Source of the DNA: Thermomonospora echinospora
Lineage (GTDB): Bacteria > Actinomycetota > Actinomycetes > Streptosporangiales > Streptosporangiaceae
Assembly: GCF_900108175.1 (NCBI RefSeq)
Contig: NZ_FNVO01000003.1
Location: 62,001 to 126,000, forward strand
Direction of reading: 5' to 3'
Length of the DNA: 64,000 nt
The position numbers were made by a program, and so were the translations under genes. Position 1 is the first letter of the stretch, and each line of letters opens with the position of its first letter. The notes beneath the pieces were generated by a model. That model saw nothing but the letters and a program-made list of their open reading frames with translations. It was not told the origin of the DNA and did not search any database. Positions 9,080 to 18,360 of the stretch are shown one piece after another.

Positions 9080-11311
9080 TCACGGACTAGGGGACTCGGT
9101 GCCATGGAAACGCTCCGCGCGGCGGAGCGTGCGGGGATGCATGCGGCGCAGCAACCGACGGGGCCGCCCGGCCTTGGCGGTGACGAGGCGTCCCAGTCCG
9201 TCGCTGTGCCGCCACGCGAGGTCCGCGGCCTGCGGATCGGGCGGCGTCGCGGCGAAGCGGCCGCGGTCGGCCAGTTCCGCCAAGGGATGCAGATGCCGCA
9301 GCGCGGGCTCGCCGACCGCGTGGGCGCCGAAGCGGGTGATCTCCTGGGCGGTCAGCGTTCGCGCGTTGGTCAGGCCGACGTCGACCAGGTGCTCCAGGGC
9401 CTGCTGCCAGGCCCCGGCGATCCGGACGGCGGGCGTACCCGACCGCCTTCTCCTGCGCCGCCGGGCCGGAACGGCGAACACGGTGAGGACGTACGCCACG
9501 GTCAGCAGCCCGAGCAGCGCGACGCCGTACACCCATGGCGAGGTCTGCCCGCCCTCGGCCGCCCCCGGCGTCGTCTCCGGCGCCGGCCGGTCGCCCGCGC
9601 CGGACTCCCGCGCGGCGGAGGCCGCCTCCTCCTGCGCCTGCTCCAGCGTCTGCTGGGCCGAGTTCCCCGCGACGTCGCCGGTGCCGCGGCCCCGGCCCTC
9701 CTGCCGGGGCGTGGGGTCGAACGGCACCCAGCCGAGCCCCTCGAACTTGACCTCCGGCCACACCATCACGTCCCCGGCGCGTACCTCGTACGCCGCTCCG
9801 GCCGCGCGACCGCCGCGGAACCCGACCATCACCCGGGTCGGCAGGCCCAGCGTGCGGGCCAGTACCGCGTACGCGGTCGCGTAGTGCTCGGGAGTGCCGC
9901 GCCGGGTCTCGCCGAGGAAGTAGTCGAGCTGGCGGTAGCCGTGACCGGGCGGCGCGGTGACGTCGAACCGCCCGTGCCCTTGCAGGAACCTCGCCAGCCG
10001 TGCCGCCTGCTGGAACGGCGTGGCCGCCCCCTCGGTCGCGCGCCGGGCGAACGCCCCGAACTCGGTGAGCTGCACCGGCGGCCTGCGCGCACCCGGCCCC
10101 CACGGCAGTTCGCGAGCGGCCCGCGCCTCGGCGTCGCCGGCGAGGACCGCTGTGTTCAGCTCCCGCCCACTCCACTGCGGAACCGCCGAGGTCACCCGGT
10201 AGGTCTGCCCGGCGCGCAACGGCTGCCCGGCCGCCATCACCCCGCTGGCGGGGTCCACCGCCACGGCGAGGCCGGTGATCGCCGCAGGACGATCGGCGGC
10301 GGGCAGCCAGACACCCGGCAGGTCGCGGATCGCGACATCCTGGACCAGTTCGCGACGCCCCACCCGGCCCGACGTCCGCGGCACCCGGCTGCCGGTCGGC
10401 ACGAAATCCGCAGTGGAGGACCAGGTGACACCGTCGAACCGGTCGAGGACCGCCAGCCGCCACACCTCCGGCCGGGACGCCCGCACCGTGAACAGCACCT
10501 GGTCGGGGACCAGCAGCCAGCCGGCCACCCGGTCGAGCGGGCTGACGCCGTCGCGTTGCTGCGGAGGCGGCGCCCGCACCTGCTCGCGCGGGTTGTACGG
10601 CTCCGCGCCGACCGGTACGAACGGCCCCGCCACCAGCGCGAGCGCCCCCAGCACCGCGGCGGCGGGAACGCCCGGGACCAGCGCCCGCAGGCCCGCCCCG
10701 TCCGTCCGCACCAGGACCAGCGCGACGGTCAGGCCCGCGAACACGGCCGCCGCCGGCAGGTTGGAGCCGGGTCCGTCCACGCCGAGCAGCAGCGCGAGCA
10801 CGAAGCCGCCCAGCGCGGGCAGGCACGCGACGGCCCGCCACGAGGTGCGCAGCGCGGTCTCGGCCCCGGCGAACGCCGCCAGCCAGACCACCGCGTGCAC
10901 TCCGACCAGCAGCTCCGGCCGGTCGGGCACGGGCAGCAGCGTGGTCAGGATGGACTTCCACGAGTCGAGCAACCCGGTGCGCAGGGCAGCCGGAAACGTC
11001 CCGTCCGACAGCGCCGGCCGCAGCACCGTCACCGCGACCGTGCCGACCCAGCCGCAGACCGTCAGCACCAGCGAGATCCACAACGGCCAGGGTCGCCCGC
11101 TCCCGCGGGGACCCGACAGCAGTGCCGCCAGTACCGTCGGCACGACCGCCGCCACCGGCACCATCGGCAGCAGCGGCCCGTACCCGAACACCCGGTGGAA
11201 GGCCAGCCCGGCGGTGATCGTGAGTCCCGCCGTCACCGGCAGGGACAGATAGCTCCGCATCACCGCGGGACCCGCTCCAGGACTTCCACCGGCTCCTGAG
11301 CCCCCGCTCAC
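9080..11311 (-). CDS. TgpA-like multi-pass membrane protein with catalytically degenerate transglutaminase domain
   Basis: 743 aa with about six N-terminal transmembrane segments (DUF3488-type), a periplasmic transglutaminase-like domain (about 440-535), one further transmembrane helix (about 580-600) and a cytoplasmic tail, which is the TgpA layout. The transglutaminase core is recognisable (RRGTPEHYATAYAVLAR, and MVWPEVKF then FDPTP). In the family the first motif carries the catalytic Cys (GTCEHFA type) and the second the catalytic His (HAWPEV). Here those positions are Pro474 and Met516; only the Asp of FDPTP (Asp532) remains. GTG 11311 is the outermost start; an ATG 17 codons in is possible. 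It sits between the DUF58 gene and the FN3 gene. Confidence 0.8.
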   Translation of the reverse strand: MSGGSGAGGSPGAGPAVMRSYLSLPVTAGLTITAGLAFHRVFGYGPLLPMVPVAAVVPTVLAALLSGPRGSGRPWPLWISLVLTVCGWVGTVAVTVLRPALSDGTFPAALRTGLLDSWKSILTTLLPVPDRPELLVGVHAVVWLAAFAGAETALRTSWRAVACLPALGGFVLALLLGVDGPGSNLPAAAVFAGLTVALVLVRTDGAGLRALVPGVPAAAVLGALALVAGPFVPVGAEPYNPREQVRAPPPQQRDGVSPLDRVAGWLLVPDQVLFTVRASRPEVWRLAVLDRFDGVTWSSTADFVPTGSRVPRTSGRVGRRELVQDVAIRDLPGVWLPAADRPAAITGLAVAVDPASGVMAAGQPLRAGQTYRVTSAVPQWSGRELNTAVLAGDAEARAARELPWGPGARRPPVQLTEFGAFARRATEGAATPFQQAARLARFLQGHGRFDVTAPPGHGYRQLDYFLGETRRGTPEHYATAYAVLARTLGLPTRVMVGFRGGRAAGAAYEVRAGDVMVWPEVKFEGLGWVPFDPTPRQEGRGRGTGDVAGNSAQQTLEQAQEEAASAARESGAGDRPAPETTPGAAEGGQTSPWVYGVALLGLLTVAYVLTVFAVPARRRRRRRSGTPAVRIAGAWQQALEHLVDVGLTNARTLTAQEITRFGAHAVGEPALRHLHPLAELADRGRFAATPPDPQAADLAWRHSDGLGRLVTAKAGRPRRLLRRMHPRTLRRAERFHGTESPSP

Positions 11312-11455
11312 CCGCCCATCACCCCGATCATGCCGTGCCGTGATCGTCCGTTCCGCCCTCCCAAGACGCCCGGACTCCCCAAAACGTTGTCTCGCGTCAC
11401 GCTTCGCCTCGATCCCGATCCCCCGTCGCGGAGACGCCCACGGCCCGAACCGCCG

Positions 11456-12637
11456 TCACACCGGGCGCGCGCCGCCCGTCCCCTGCCGGGGCCGCCCGAT
11501 CTCCCGGCGCCAGGCAGCGGTCAGATCGTCCAGATCACCGAAGTCCACGACGGTCACGCCGGGGGGGACGGCGGCGGCCCCCCGGGGCCGCACGCGCAGC
11601 ACCCAGACGCGGTCGAACCGGGCGCGCACGGCGGCGATCCCGCCGAGATCCGGCTCCCCCGGGGTGATGACGACCAACGAGCCTCCGGGCCGCACCCGCC
11701 GCGCGACATCGGGCGCCGACCAGGCGCCCGCGGCGGGCGCCGCCCCGGTCAGCCGGTCCAGCACCACCTCGGCGTCCCCGGGGCCGCCCCGGGTCTCGGC
11801 GACCGTCGCCGTCCCGGCGAGGATCCGCACCGGGAAGCCGGCACGGCACGCGCCGACCGCCACGGACGCGGCGGCGTCGACGGCCAGTTCGAAGTCGTCG
11901 GGATCCGGCCAGGAATCCGGACGGGACTCCACGACGACGGTGGTCACCGGCAGGCCGGCGTCCACGAACCGGCGGACCATCAGCGTCCCCGTGCGGGCGG
12001 TGGACTTCCAGTGGACATGGCGCATCTCATCACCGCGCACGTACTCGCGCAGTGAATGGAAGGTGGCGGTACCCGCCGGAGCCCTGTCGCTGGCCGGCCC
12101 CTCCAGATGGTGTGCGCGCCCGGACGGCAACGGGGCAAGCGCCACCGTCCTCGGCCGCACCAGCAGAGTTCCCTGCGTCCCGTACTCGCGGACCCGGCGC
12201 GCCAGTCGCAGCGGGTCCGACCGCACCAGTCTGAGCGGCCCCACCGGCATCTCACCGCGCCGCCCGGTCGGCAGCCGGTAGGTGACGGTGCGCGTGGCGC
12301 CGGGCCGCAGCCGGGGGATGTCCACCGTCACGGTGGCCGCCCCGGCGGTGTCATGGGCCACCAGGCCGCCCCGGCCGCTCCTGCCCTCGCCGGTGATATG
12401 CAGCACCCCGATCGCGGCCTCGCCGCGCTCCACCTTGGTCGGTGCGATCTCCCGCCCAACCTTCAGCCCGGGCCGCGGCGACGTCCAGATCACCGCCAGC
12501 AGCACCGCGACCAGCCCGGTGAGTCCCAGGGCGGCCGGCTCGGGATAGCCCAGCCACCATCCCGCCGCGTAGAGCAGGACGGAGCCCACGGCCGTCCCCC
12601 ATCCCAGAGGCGTCAGCGCCGGTCCCCGCCCACCCAC
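11456..12637 (-). CDS. DUF58 domain protein of the MoxR operon
   Basis: 393 aa from GTG 12637, four bases after the moxR stop, so translation is coupled. Two adjacent hydrophobic segments (about residues 10-50) anchor it. The diagnostic DUF58 motif [19 protein letters not shown] is present near residues 195-215, followed by a VWA-like Rossmann region. DUF58 proteins accompany MoxR AAA ATPases and TgpA proteins and are thought to act in assembly or maturation of envelope complexes. The substrate here is unknown. The gap to the TgpA-like gene (144 bp) shows nothing distinctive. Confidence 0.85.
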   Translation of the reverse strand: MGGRGPALTPLGWGTAVGSVLLYAAGWWLGYPEPAALGLTGLVAVLLAVIWTSPRPGLKVGREIAPTKVERGEAAIGVLHITGEGRSGRGGLVAHDTAGAATVTVDIPRLRPGATRTVTYRLPTGRRGEMPVGPLRLVRSDPLRLARRVREYGTQGTLLVRPRTVALAPLPSGRAHHLEGPASDRAPAGTATFHSLREYVRGDEMRHVHWKSTARTGTLMVRRFVDAGLPVTTVVVESRPDSWPDPDDFELAVDAAASVAVGACRAGFPVRILAGTATVAETRGGPGDAEVVLDRLTGAAPAAGAWSAPDVARRVRPGGSLVVITPGEPDLGGIAAVRARFDRVWVLRVRPRGAAAVPPGVTVVDFGDLDDLTAAWRREIGRPRQGTGGARPV

Positions 12638-12641
12638 CGGG

Positions 12642-13628
12642 TCACACCCCGGCGGTCTGCGGAACGGATACCGCCGACAGGACCTCGGTGACGACCTCGG
12701 CTCCGTCGCGTCCCCGCAGCTCGGCCTCCGGGGTCACGATGATGCGGTGCGCGAGCACCGGCACGGCCAGCGCCTTGACATCGTCGGGCACGACGAAGGA
12801 GCGGCCCGCCGCCGCCGCGCGCACCCGGGCGGCGCGCAGCAGCGCCAGGCTCGCCCTGGGGCTGGCGCCCAGCCGCACGTCCTGATGGGTGCGGGTGGCC
12901 GCCACCACCCGCACCAGGTAGTCGTAGAGGGAGGGCGCGACGTGCAGCCGCCCGGCGAAGTCGATCATTCCGGCGACGTCGTCGCGGCCGGCCACCGCCG
13001 GCAGCGTGTCCAGCACCGCTCCGCTGGGCGCCCCGGCCAGCACCTCGATCTCCGACCGATGGTCGGGATAGCCCATCGAGATGCGCATCAGGAACCGGTC
13101 CAGCTGGGCCTCCGGCAGCGGGTACGTACCGTCCATGTCGACCGGGTTCTGCGTGGCGATCACCATGAACGGGCGGGGCACCTGATGGGGGACGCCCTCC
13201 ACGGTGACCCGGCGCTCCTCCATGACCTCCAGCAGCGCCGACTGGGTCTTGGGCGAGCCCCGGTTGATCTCGTCGGCGACGACCAGGTTGGCGAAGATCG
13301 GACCGGGGTGGAACTCGAAGGCGCCCGTGCCCTGGTTGAAGATCGACACCCCGGTGATGTCGCCGGGCAGCAGGTCGGGGGTGAACTGGACGCGAGTCCA
13401 GCTCGCCTCCACCGAGGCCGACAGCGCCCGGGCCAGGGTCGTCTTACCCACCCCCGGCACGTCCTCCACCAGCAGGTGGCCCTCGCTGAGCAGGCACACC
13501 AGCGCCAGTTCCACCTTGTCGCGCTTGCCCCGGACGACCCGCTCGACACTGTCGGCCAGCGCACCGAACATCCGGGCGAACCGTGCGACCAGCGCCTGTG
13601 CGTCCGCCCTGGCCCGGCTCTCCGCCAT
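12642..13628 (-). CDS. MoxR-family AAA+ ATPase
   Basis: 328 aa. The reading frame runs further upstream, but ATG 13628 ([11 protein letters not shown]) has a GGGGGAGA ribosome site and gives the usual MoxR length; the upstream 100 codons look non-coding. Motifs present: Walker [13 protein letters not shown], Walker B VVADEINR, sensor 1 IATQNP, and the MoxR-typical [12 protein letters not shown]. MoxR proteins work as chaperone-like ATPases with DUF58/VWA and TgpA partners encoded next to them, and that is the arrangement here (moxR, DUF58, tgpA-like, FN3 protein). It is the first gene of the minus-strand operon. Confidence 0.9.
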   Translation of the reverse strand: MAESRARADAQALVARFARMFGALADSVERVVRGKRDKVELALVCLLSEGHLLVEDVPGVGKTTLARALSASVEASWTRVQFTPDLLPGDITGVSIFNQGTGAFEFHPGPIFANLVVADEINRGSPKTQSALLEVMEERRVTVEGVPHQVPRPFMVIATQNPVDMDGTYPLPEAQLDRFLMRISMGYPDHRSEIEVLAGAPSGAVLDTLPAVAGRDDVAGMIDFAGRLHVAPSLYDYLVRVVAATRTHQDVRLGASPRASLALLRAARVRAAAAGRSFVVPDDVKALAVPVLAHRIIVTPEAELRGRDGAEVVTEVLSAVSVPQTAGV

Positions 13629-13949
13629 CGGCTCTCCCCCTGGTCCGGTCGCCGGCGACATCACGCCGGCGCCTGTGCGTCCACCTTCCGCGGGCGGTCC
13701 GGCCACGTCCCCGCCGACCGGACGGGGGCCGTGGCGGGCGCCACAGCGCGTTGCGAAGCACTCAAAATAACGGCCAGGACACGACGGCGCCCGGGAAATA
13801 CCCCGACCGGCCGGACATAACGGGCGGCCCTGCCGGCGGGCCGGCCGGTCGGGGGCTGATGCCGCCGTCCCCTCCCCGCCGCCGCTTCCGAACACGAAGG
13901 CCGTCCGCAACGTCCTACTCTGGGGCAACGGCGACGGAGATCCCTAGAG
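13629..13949. other. Divergent intergenic region, 321 bp
   Basis: Region between the moxR start and the M50 protease start. It is GC-rich with one AT-richer stretch near 13760-13800. A TACTCT hexamer at 13916-13921, 28 bp before GTG 13950, could be the -10 of the protease gene. No ORF with coding character or clear inverted repeat was found. Confidence 0.4.
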
Positions 13950-14702
13950 GTGGACGTGGACGCAGCAGGCATCGGCGAATTGTGGGACCGCTTGACCGGC
14001 ACGCAGCCGGACCCGCCGTGGTGGCTGGTCGTCCTCGTCGGGCTGGTCGCGCTCGGCGCCGTCGTGCACGGCCCGACCTGGCGGGTGGCCCGCAACGTGG
14101 TCACCATCGCGCACGAGGGCGGCCACGCGCTGACGGCGCTGCTGACCGGCCGCCGGCTGGACGGCATCAAGCTGCACTCCGACACCTCGGGGGTGACGGT
14201 CTCGCGCGGCAAGCCGCACGGCCCCGGGATGGTGTTCACCGCCCTGGCCGGCTACCTGACCCCTCCGATGCTCGGCCTGGTGTTCGCCGCGCTGCTGAGC
14301 TGGGGACGGATCACCCTGATGCTGTGGGCCTCGCTGGCGCTGCTGGCCGGGATGCTGGTGATGATCCGCAACGCCTACGGGGTGCTGTCGGTGATGGTCA
14401 CCGGCGCGGTGATCCTGGGGGTGTCCTGGCTGGGCAACGCCCAGGTGCAGGCCGGGTTCGCCTATCTGGCCGCGCTGTTCCTGCTGTTTGCCGGGACCCG
14501 ACCGGTGATCGAGCTGCAGCGGATGCGCGCACGGCAGATGGCACCGTCCTCCGACGCCGACCAGCTGGCGCACCTGACCGGGGTGCCGGGCCTGGCCTGG
14601 GTCGGCCTGTTCGCCTTCGTGGCGCTGATGGCGCTGATGGCCGGGGGCAAGCTGCTGGCCCCCGACAGTTCCTCCTTCCTGCCCGCCTTCCTGAGCGGCT
14701 GA
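13950..14702 (+). CDS. M50-family site-2-type membrane metalloprotease
   Basis: 250 aa. GTG 13950 follows an AGAGGTG site. A zinc-binding HExxH motif (HEGGH, about residue 53) lies at the start of a hydrophobic segment, and five to six further transmembrane helices follow. This is the compact M50B-like peptidase family common in actinobacteria, related to site-2 proteases that cut substrates inside the membrane. The usual second metal ligand region (a conserved NxxPxxxxDG) is not obvious. The substrate is unknown. The following 265 bp hold only the very small ORF listed next. Confidence 0.78.
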   Translation: MDVDAAGIGELWDRLTGTQPDPPWWLVVLVGLVALGAVVHGPTWRVARNVVTIAHEGGHALTALLTGRRLDGIKLHSDTSGVTVSRGKPHGPGMVFTALAGYLTPPMLGLVFAALLSWGRITLMLWASLALLAGMLVMIRNAYGVLSVMVTGAVILGVSWLGNAQVQAGFAYLAALFLLFAGTRPVIELQRMRARQMAPSSDADQLAHLTGVPGLAWVGLFAFVALMALMAGGKLLAPDSSSFLPAFLSG

Positions 14703-14803
14703 CCCCGCCCCGGAGGGTGCGCTGTACGCGCCGCCGGGCGGTCCGGAAGCCGGATGCGGCCAAGGGGCTGTCCGGAGGCGGCCGGGTGAACGCAAGATGG
14801 CCC

Positions 14804-14914
14804 ATGGCTGAAAAGAAGCTCGACCGCAGCGCGTACACCCGCCGGATCAGGGCCAGGCTCCGCCGCAACCGCCGCCGTCACCGTCCCACCCGCGGCAAGG
14901 CCAGGGCCCGCTGA
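14804..14914 (+). CDS. Possible 36-aa highly basic protein
   Basis: ATG 14804 to TGA 14912-14914. The product is extremely Arg/Lys-rich (about half the residues) after a short MAEKKLDRS start, a composition seen in small RNA-binding or ribosome-associated proteins. No clear ribosome site precedes it and I recognise no family. It could be chance in GC-rich DNA. Confidence 0.25.
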   Translation: MAEKKLDRSAYTRRIRARLRRNRRRHRPTRGKARAR

Positions 14915-14967
14915 CGGCCCTCCGGGAACGCCCGGATTTGTCGTAGGGCCTCGATAGTTTCGAGGTC

Positions 14968-16296
14968 GTGAACGATCGTTGGGGCCGGGAGCAGATTCTC
15001 GGGCTGGCACCGGACGCGTCGTCGGCCAAGGCGGCCGGCGGGGTCGCCAAACCGGCCAAGTGGCGCGGCGCGGGCTGCGACTCCCACAGCGTCTGGGGCG
15101 AGTGCCAGGGCAGCGGCAAGAGCACCTACCAGGCGTGCGTCGACCTGTCGGAGCCGGCGTTTCGGTGCTCGTGCCCGAGCCGCAAGTTCCCGTGCAAGCA
15201 CGCGCTCGGCCTCCTGCTGCTGTGGAGCGAGGGCGCCGTCGATGCGGCGGCCCGCCCGCAGTGGGTGGCCGAGTGGCTCGACCAGCGGCGGCAACGTGCC
15301 GCCAAGGCCGAGGAGCGCAGGACCGCCACCGCCGCCCGCGCCCCCGATCCCAGGACCGCCGAGCGCCGTGCGCAGCGGGTCGACGACGGCGTCGCCGAGC
15401 TGGCCCGGTGGTTGCGCGACCAGGTCGGCCAGGGCCTGGCCCGGGCCGAGCAGGCCCCCTACCGGGTGTGGGACGATGCCGCCCGCCGTCTGGTCGACGC
15501 CCAAGCCCCCGGCCTGGCCGCGCAGGTCAAGTCCCTGTCGGCACTGCGGCACGGTGACGGCTGGCCCGAGCGGCTGCTGGAGGAGTACGCCCTGCTGGCC
15601 CTGCTCGCCCGTGCCTACCGGCGCCGCGCCGACCTGCCGGAGCCGCTGCGCGCGACGGTCCGCTCGCGGATCGGCTTCACCGTCCCGCAGGAGGAGGTGT
15701 TGCGCGGCGAGCGGGTTCGTGACGAGTGGTACGTCGCGGGGTCGCGCGACCTCGCGCAGGACCAGATCACCACCCGCCGGGCCTGGCTGCGCGGCATCCG
15801 CACCGGGCGGTCCGCCCTGGTGCTGTCGTTCGCCGCGCCAGGCCGCCCGCTAGACGCCTCCCTGGTGGTGGGCACGGCGTTCGACGCCGAGTTGGCCTTC
15901 TACCCGGGCGCCCAGCCGCTGCGCGCCCTGGTGGCCGAACGCCACGGCCCGGTCTCCGCCGCCCCGCGCGGCACCACCGTCGGCGGCCTCCTGCAGGAGT
16001 ACGCCGACGCGCTGGCCCGCGACCCCTGGCTGGACCGCTGGCCGGCCGTCCTGGAGGGTGTCCGGCTCGCGACCCCCCGGCAGACTCCGGTGCGCGCCGA
16101 TACCCTGCACGCCGTCGACGAGCACGGTGACGCCCTGCCGTTGCACTTCTCGCCCTCCAACGAGTCCCGTCACGATCCGTGGCGCCTGCTGGCGGTGTCG
16201 GGGGGCGGCAGTTTCACCCTCTGCGGCGAGTGGTCCCCCCGCGGCCTGCGGCCCCTGTCCGCCTGGCACGAGCAGGAGGGCGTGGTGGTCCTGTGA
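14968..16296 (+). CDS. SWIM zinc-finger protein
   Basis: 442 aa from GTG 14968. A SWIM zinc-finger signature CxCxnCxH is visible at about residues 68-80 (CSCPSRKFPCKHALGL). SWIM domains bind DNA or protein in chromatin, transposase and regulatory proteins. The remainder is Arg/Ala-rich and helical up to about residue 150, then a mixed alpha/beta C-terminal part of unknown fold. It is the first gene of a set continuing with DUF5691-like, AAA, DUF5682 and VWA genes. That order recurs in actinomycetes as far as I recall, so it probably works as adaptor or nucleic-acid-binding subunit of that system (inference). Confidence 0.82.
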   Translation: MNDRWGREQILGLAPDASSAKAAGGVAKPAKWRGAGCDSHSVWGECQGSGKSTYQACVDLSEPAFRCSCPSRKFPCKHALGLLLLWSEGAVDAAARPQWVAEWLDQRRQRAAKAEERRTATAARAPDPRTAERRAQRVDDGVAELARWLRDQVGQGLARAEQAPYRVWDDAARRLVDAQAPGLAAQVKSLSALRHGDGWPERLLEEYALLALLARAYRRRADLPEPLRATVRSRIGFTVPQEEVLRGERVRDEWYVAGSRDLAQDQITTRRAWLRGIRTGRSALVLSFAAPGRPLDASLVVGTAFDAELAFYPGAQPLRALVAERHGPVSAAPRGTTVGGLLQEYADALARDPWLDRWPAVLEGVRLATPRQTPVRADTLHAVDEHGDALPLHFSPSNESRHDPWRLLAVSGGGSFTLCGEWSPRGLRPLSAWHEQEGVVVL

Positions 16297-16414
16297 CGCC
16301 CCTCCTCGGAACCGCCCGGCCCATGACCGACCGCGACCCGCGAAAGGCGACCAGCCCCGACATGACCTCTCCCGTCGTCCTCCCGGAGCAGGGGACTTCC
16401 GTCCCGGATGCCCG

Positions 16415-18214
16415 ATGAGCACGTGGACCGAGCACGTCAGCGCCGCCCTCCTGGGCACCCGGCGCCGCTCCGTCCCGGCTCTTCCCCCGCTCACCGTCCC
16501 CCCGCTGGAGGGCGTGCCGGACGCCGGTACGTCAGGGCCGGGCATGGCGGAATCCCGTACGGACGCGGACGGCCTGCGAGCGGGCGACGGGCCCGGCGGT
16601 GCGGCCGGGTCCGGCCGGGCCGGGGTCGTGGGGGCGGGTGAGGCCGCGCCGGAGGCGGATCCCGCCTGGGTGCTGCTGGAGCAGGCCGCCGTGCTGGCGG
16701 TGCGGCGGCGGGCCGGAAGGCGGGCGGGTACGGCGGGCGGGTACGCCGTCATCGCTCCCGCTCCCGGTGAGACGACACCGATGGTGCCGCCGGCGGCGGC
16801 CCGGCGGCTGGCGCGGATCCTGTCGGGCGACCAGTTGCGGCTACTGCCGGAATGGCTGGACGCCGCCGCCGGACGCGGCCTCCGGGTGCCCCCTGGGCTG
16901 CTGCCCGACCTGCTCGAACGCGGCCGGGCCGACCGGTCCCTGCGCCCGTCGATCGTGCGGGCGGCCGGGCGGCGCGGGGTGTGGCTGGCGCTGCGCAACA
17001 CCGACTGGGCGTACCTGGTGAGCGAGGGTTCCGATCCGGGCGACGACGACCCGGAGGTCTGGCAGACCGGCACCCGCAACCAGCGGGTCGCGTACCTAAC
17101 CCGGCTGCGCGGCCACGACCCGGCGGCAGCACGGCGGACGCTGCGCGAGACCTGGGCGGGCGAGCCGGCCCCGGACCGGGCCGCGTTCCTGGCCACGCTG
17201 GAGCACGGGCTGTCCCCCGCCGACGAGCCGTTCCTGGAGGAGGCGCTGGGCGACCGCGCCAAGGATGTGCGGCGGCTGGCGGCCGACCTGCTGGCCCGGC
17301 TGCCCGGTTCCGCCTACGCCCACCGGATGGCCGAACGGGCCCGGACCTGCCTGTGGCCGCAGGAGCGCACGGTGCGTGGGCGGCGGCAGACCTGGATCGT
17401 CGTCGAGCCGCCGCACGCGCACGACGAGGAGATGGCCCGCGACGGCATCCCGTTCCATCCGGCGGGCTCGTTCGCGCCGGGCGGCCGGTCGGGCTCCCCG
17501 GTCGGCACCAGGGCCGGGTGGCTGCGCGAGATCCTGGCGCGCACCCCGCTGGAGACCTGGACCGACCTGCTGGGCAGACCTCCGATGGAGGTGGTGTGCC
17601 TGCCGGTGACCAATGCCGACCGGGAGCCGCCCGGCCGGACGGCGGCGATCGGGCGCCGCGAGGATCGCCCGGCCGGCGCTCCGGGAGCCGGAGGATCGTC
17701 CTCCGTGTGGGCGGATGCCGGCGACGAGCAAAGTGCCCGGGACGTCCATGTCGGCTGGATCCGGGCGGCGGTCCGGCAGCGTGACGCGCAATGGGCGCGG
17801 GCGCTGCTCAGGGGCGGGGTGGTGCCGGCCGACGAGGCCGAGGCGCTGGCCGATCTGCTGGAGGTGCTGCCCCCGGCCGAGCGCGACTCGGCGGCCGCCG
17901 ACCTCGTTCGGTGGCTGGACGGCTCGCCCGAGCTGCTGCGGCTGCTGGACCGGATGCCCGGGCCGTGGGCCGGCAGGCTCGCCGACGCCGTGATCGAGCT
18001 GCTGGCGGCCGCGGCGCTCGATGAGGGCGGCGGCCGCGGCGGACGGCACGGCCGGATGCTGGCCCCGCTGTGCCGGCTGGCCGACGCCCGGCTGGCCCCG
18101 GACACCGCGCCCCGCCTCGACGAGGTGGCCCGTCGGCACGGCGACCTGTGGCCGCTGCGGGAGCTGACCGACACCCTGCGCTTCCGCCACGAGATGCTCC
18201 AGGAGCTCACATGA
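16415..18214 (+). CDS. DUF5691-like protein of the SWIM-AAA-VWA cluster
   Basis: 599 aa from ATG 16415 (MSTWTEHVSAALLGTRRR); the longer reading would overlap the SWIM gene. The sequence is Arg-, Asp- and Leu-rich with helical pairs suggesting HEAT-like repeats (for example the stretch with LAADLLARLPGSAYAHRMAER). No catalytic motif is seen. Two low-complexity Gly/Ala insertions occur near residues 35-85 and 410-440. I assign DUF5691 from its length, its N-terminal pattern and its place between a SWIM gene and a MoxR-like AAA gene. The function is unknown. It is likely a scaffold or target-recognition subunit. Confidence 0.65.
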   Translation: MSTWTEHVSAALLGTRRRSVPALPPLTVPPLEGVPDAGTSGPGMAESRTDADGLRAGDGPGGAAGSGRAGVVGAGEAAPEADPAWVLLEQAAVLAVRRRAGRRAGTAGGYAVIAPAPGETTPMVPPAAARRLARILSGDQLRLLPEWLDAAAGRGLRVPPGLLPDLLERGRADRSLRPSIVRAAGRRGVWLALRNTDWAYLVSEGSDPGDDDPEVWQTGTRNQRVAYLTRLRGHDPAAARRTLRETWAGEPAPDRAAFLATLEHGLSPADEPFLEEALGDRAKDVRRLAADLLARLPGSAYAHRMAERARTCLWPQERTVRGRRQTWIVVEPPHAHDEEMARDGIPFHPAGSFAPGGRSGSPVGTRAGWLREILARTPLETWTDLLGRPPMEVVCLPVTNADREPPGRTAAIGRREDRPAGAPGAGGSSSVWADAGDEQSARDVHVGWIRAAVRQRDAQWARALLRGGVVPADEAEALADLLEVLPPAERDSAAADLVRWLDGSPELLRLLDRMPGPWAGRLADAVIELLAAAALDEGGGRGGRHGRMLAPLCRLADARLAPDTAPRLDEVARRHGDLWPLRELTDTLRFRHEMLQELT

Positions 18215-18360
18215 CGCCTGCGCCACGACCGCCGCGGCACCCGGCCGCGGCGGTCGTGGCACGCATCGCCACCGGCCGCCCTGGCCGAGGCGACATGACC
18301 CAAGCGACATCGACCCAACCGACATGACCGAACCGACCCATGACGAAAGGACCGCCGTTC

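Noticed and set aside
6869-11299. 1476-codon open frame on the plus strand
   Set aside because: It lies opposite the FN3 and TgpA-like genes, has Pro/Arg/Gly-rich shadow composition and no domain. GC-rich third positions keep antisense frames open.
12642-13928. Longer MoxR reading with 100 extra N-terminal residues
   Set aside because: The extension is Arg/Pro/Gly-rich without domain character, and the ATG at 13628 has a good ribosome site and gives the normal family length.
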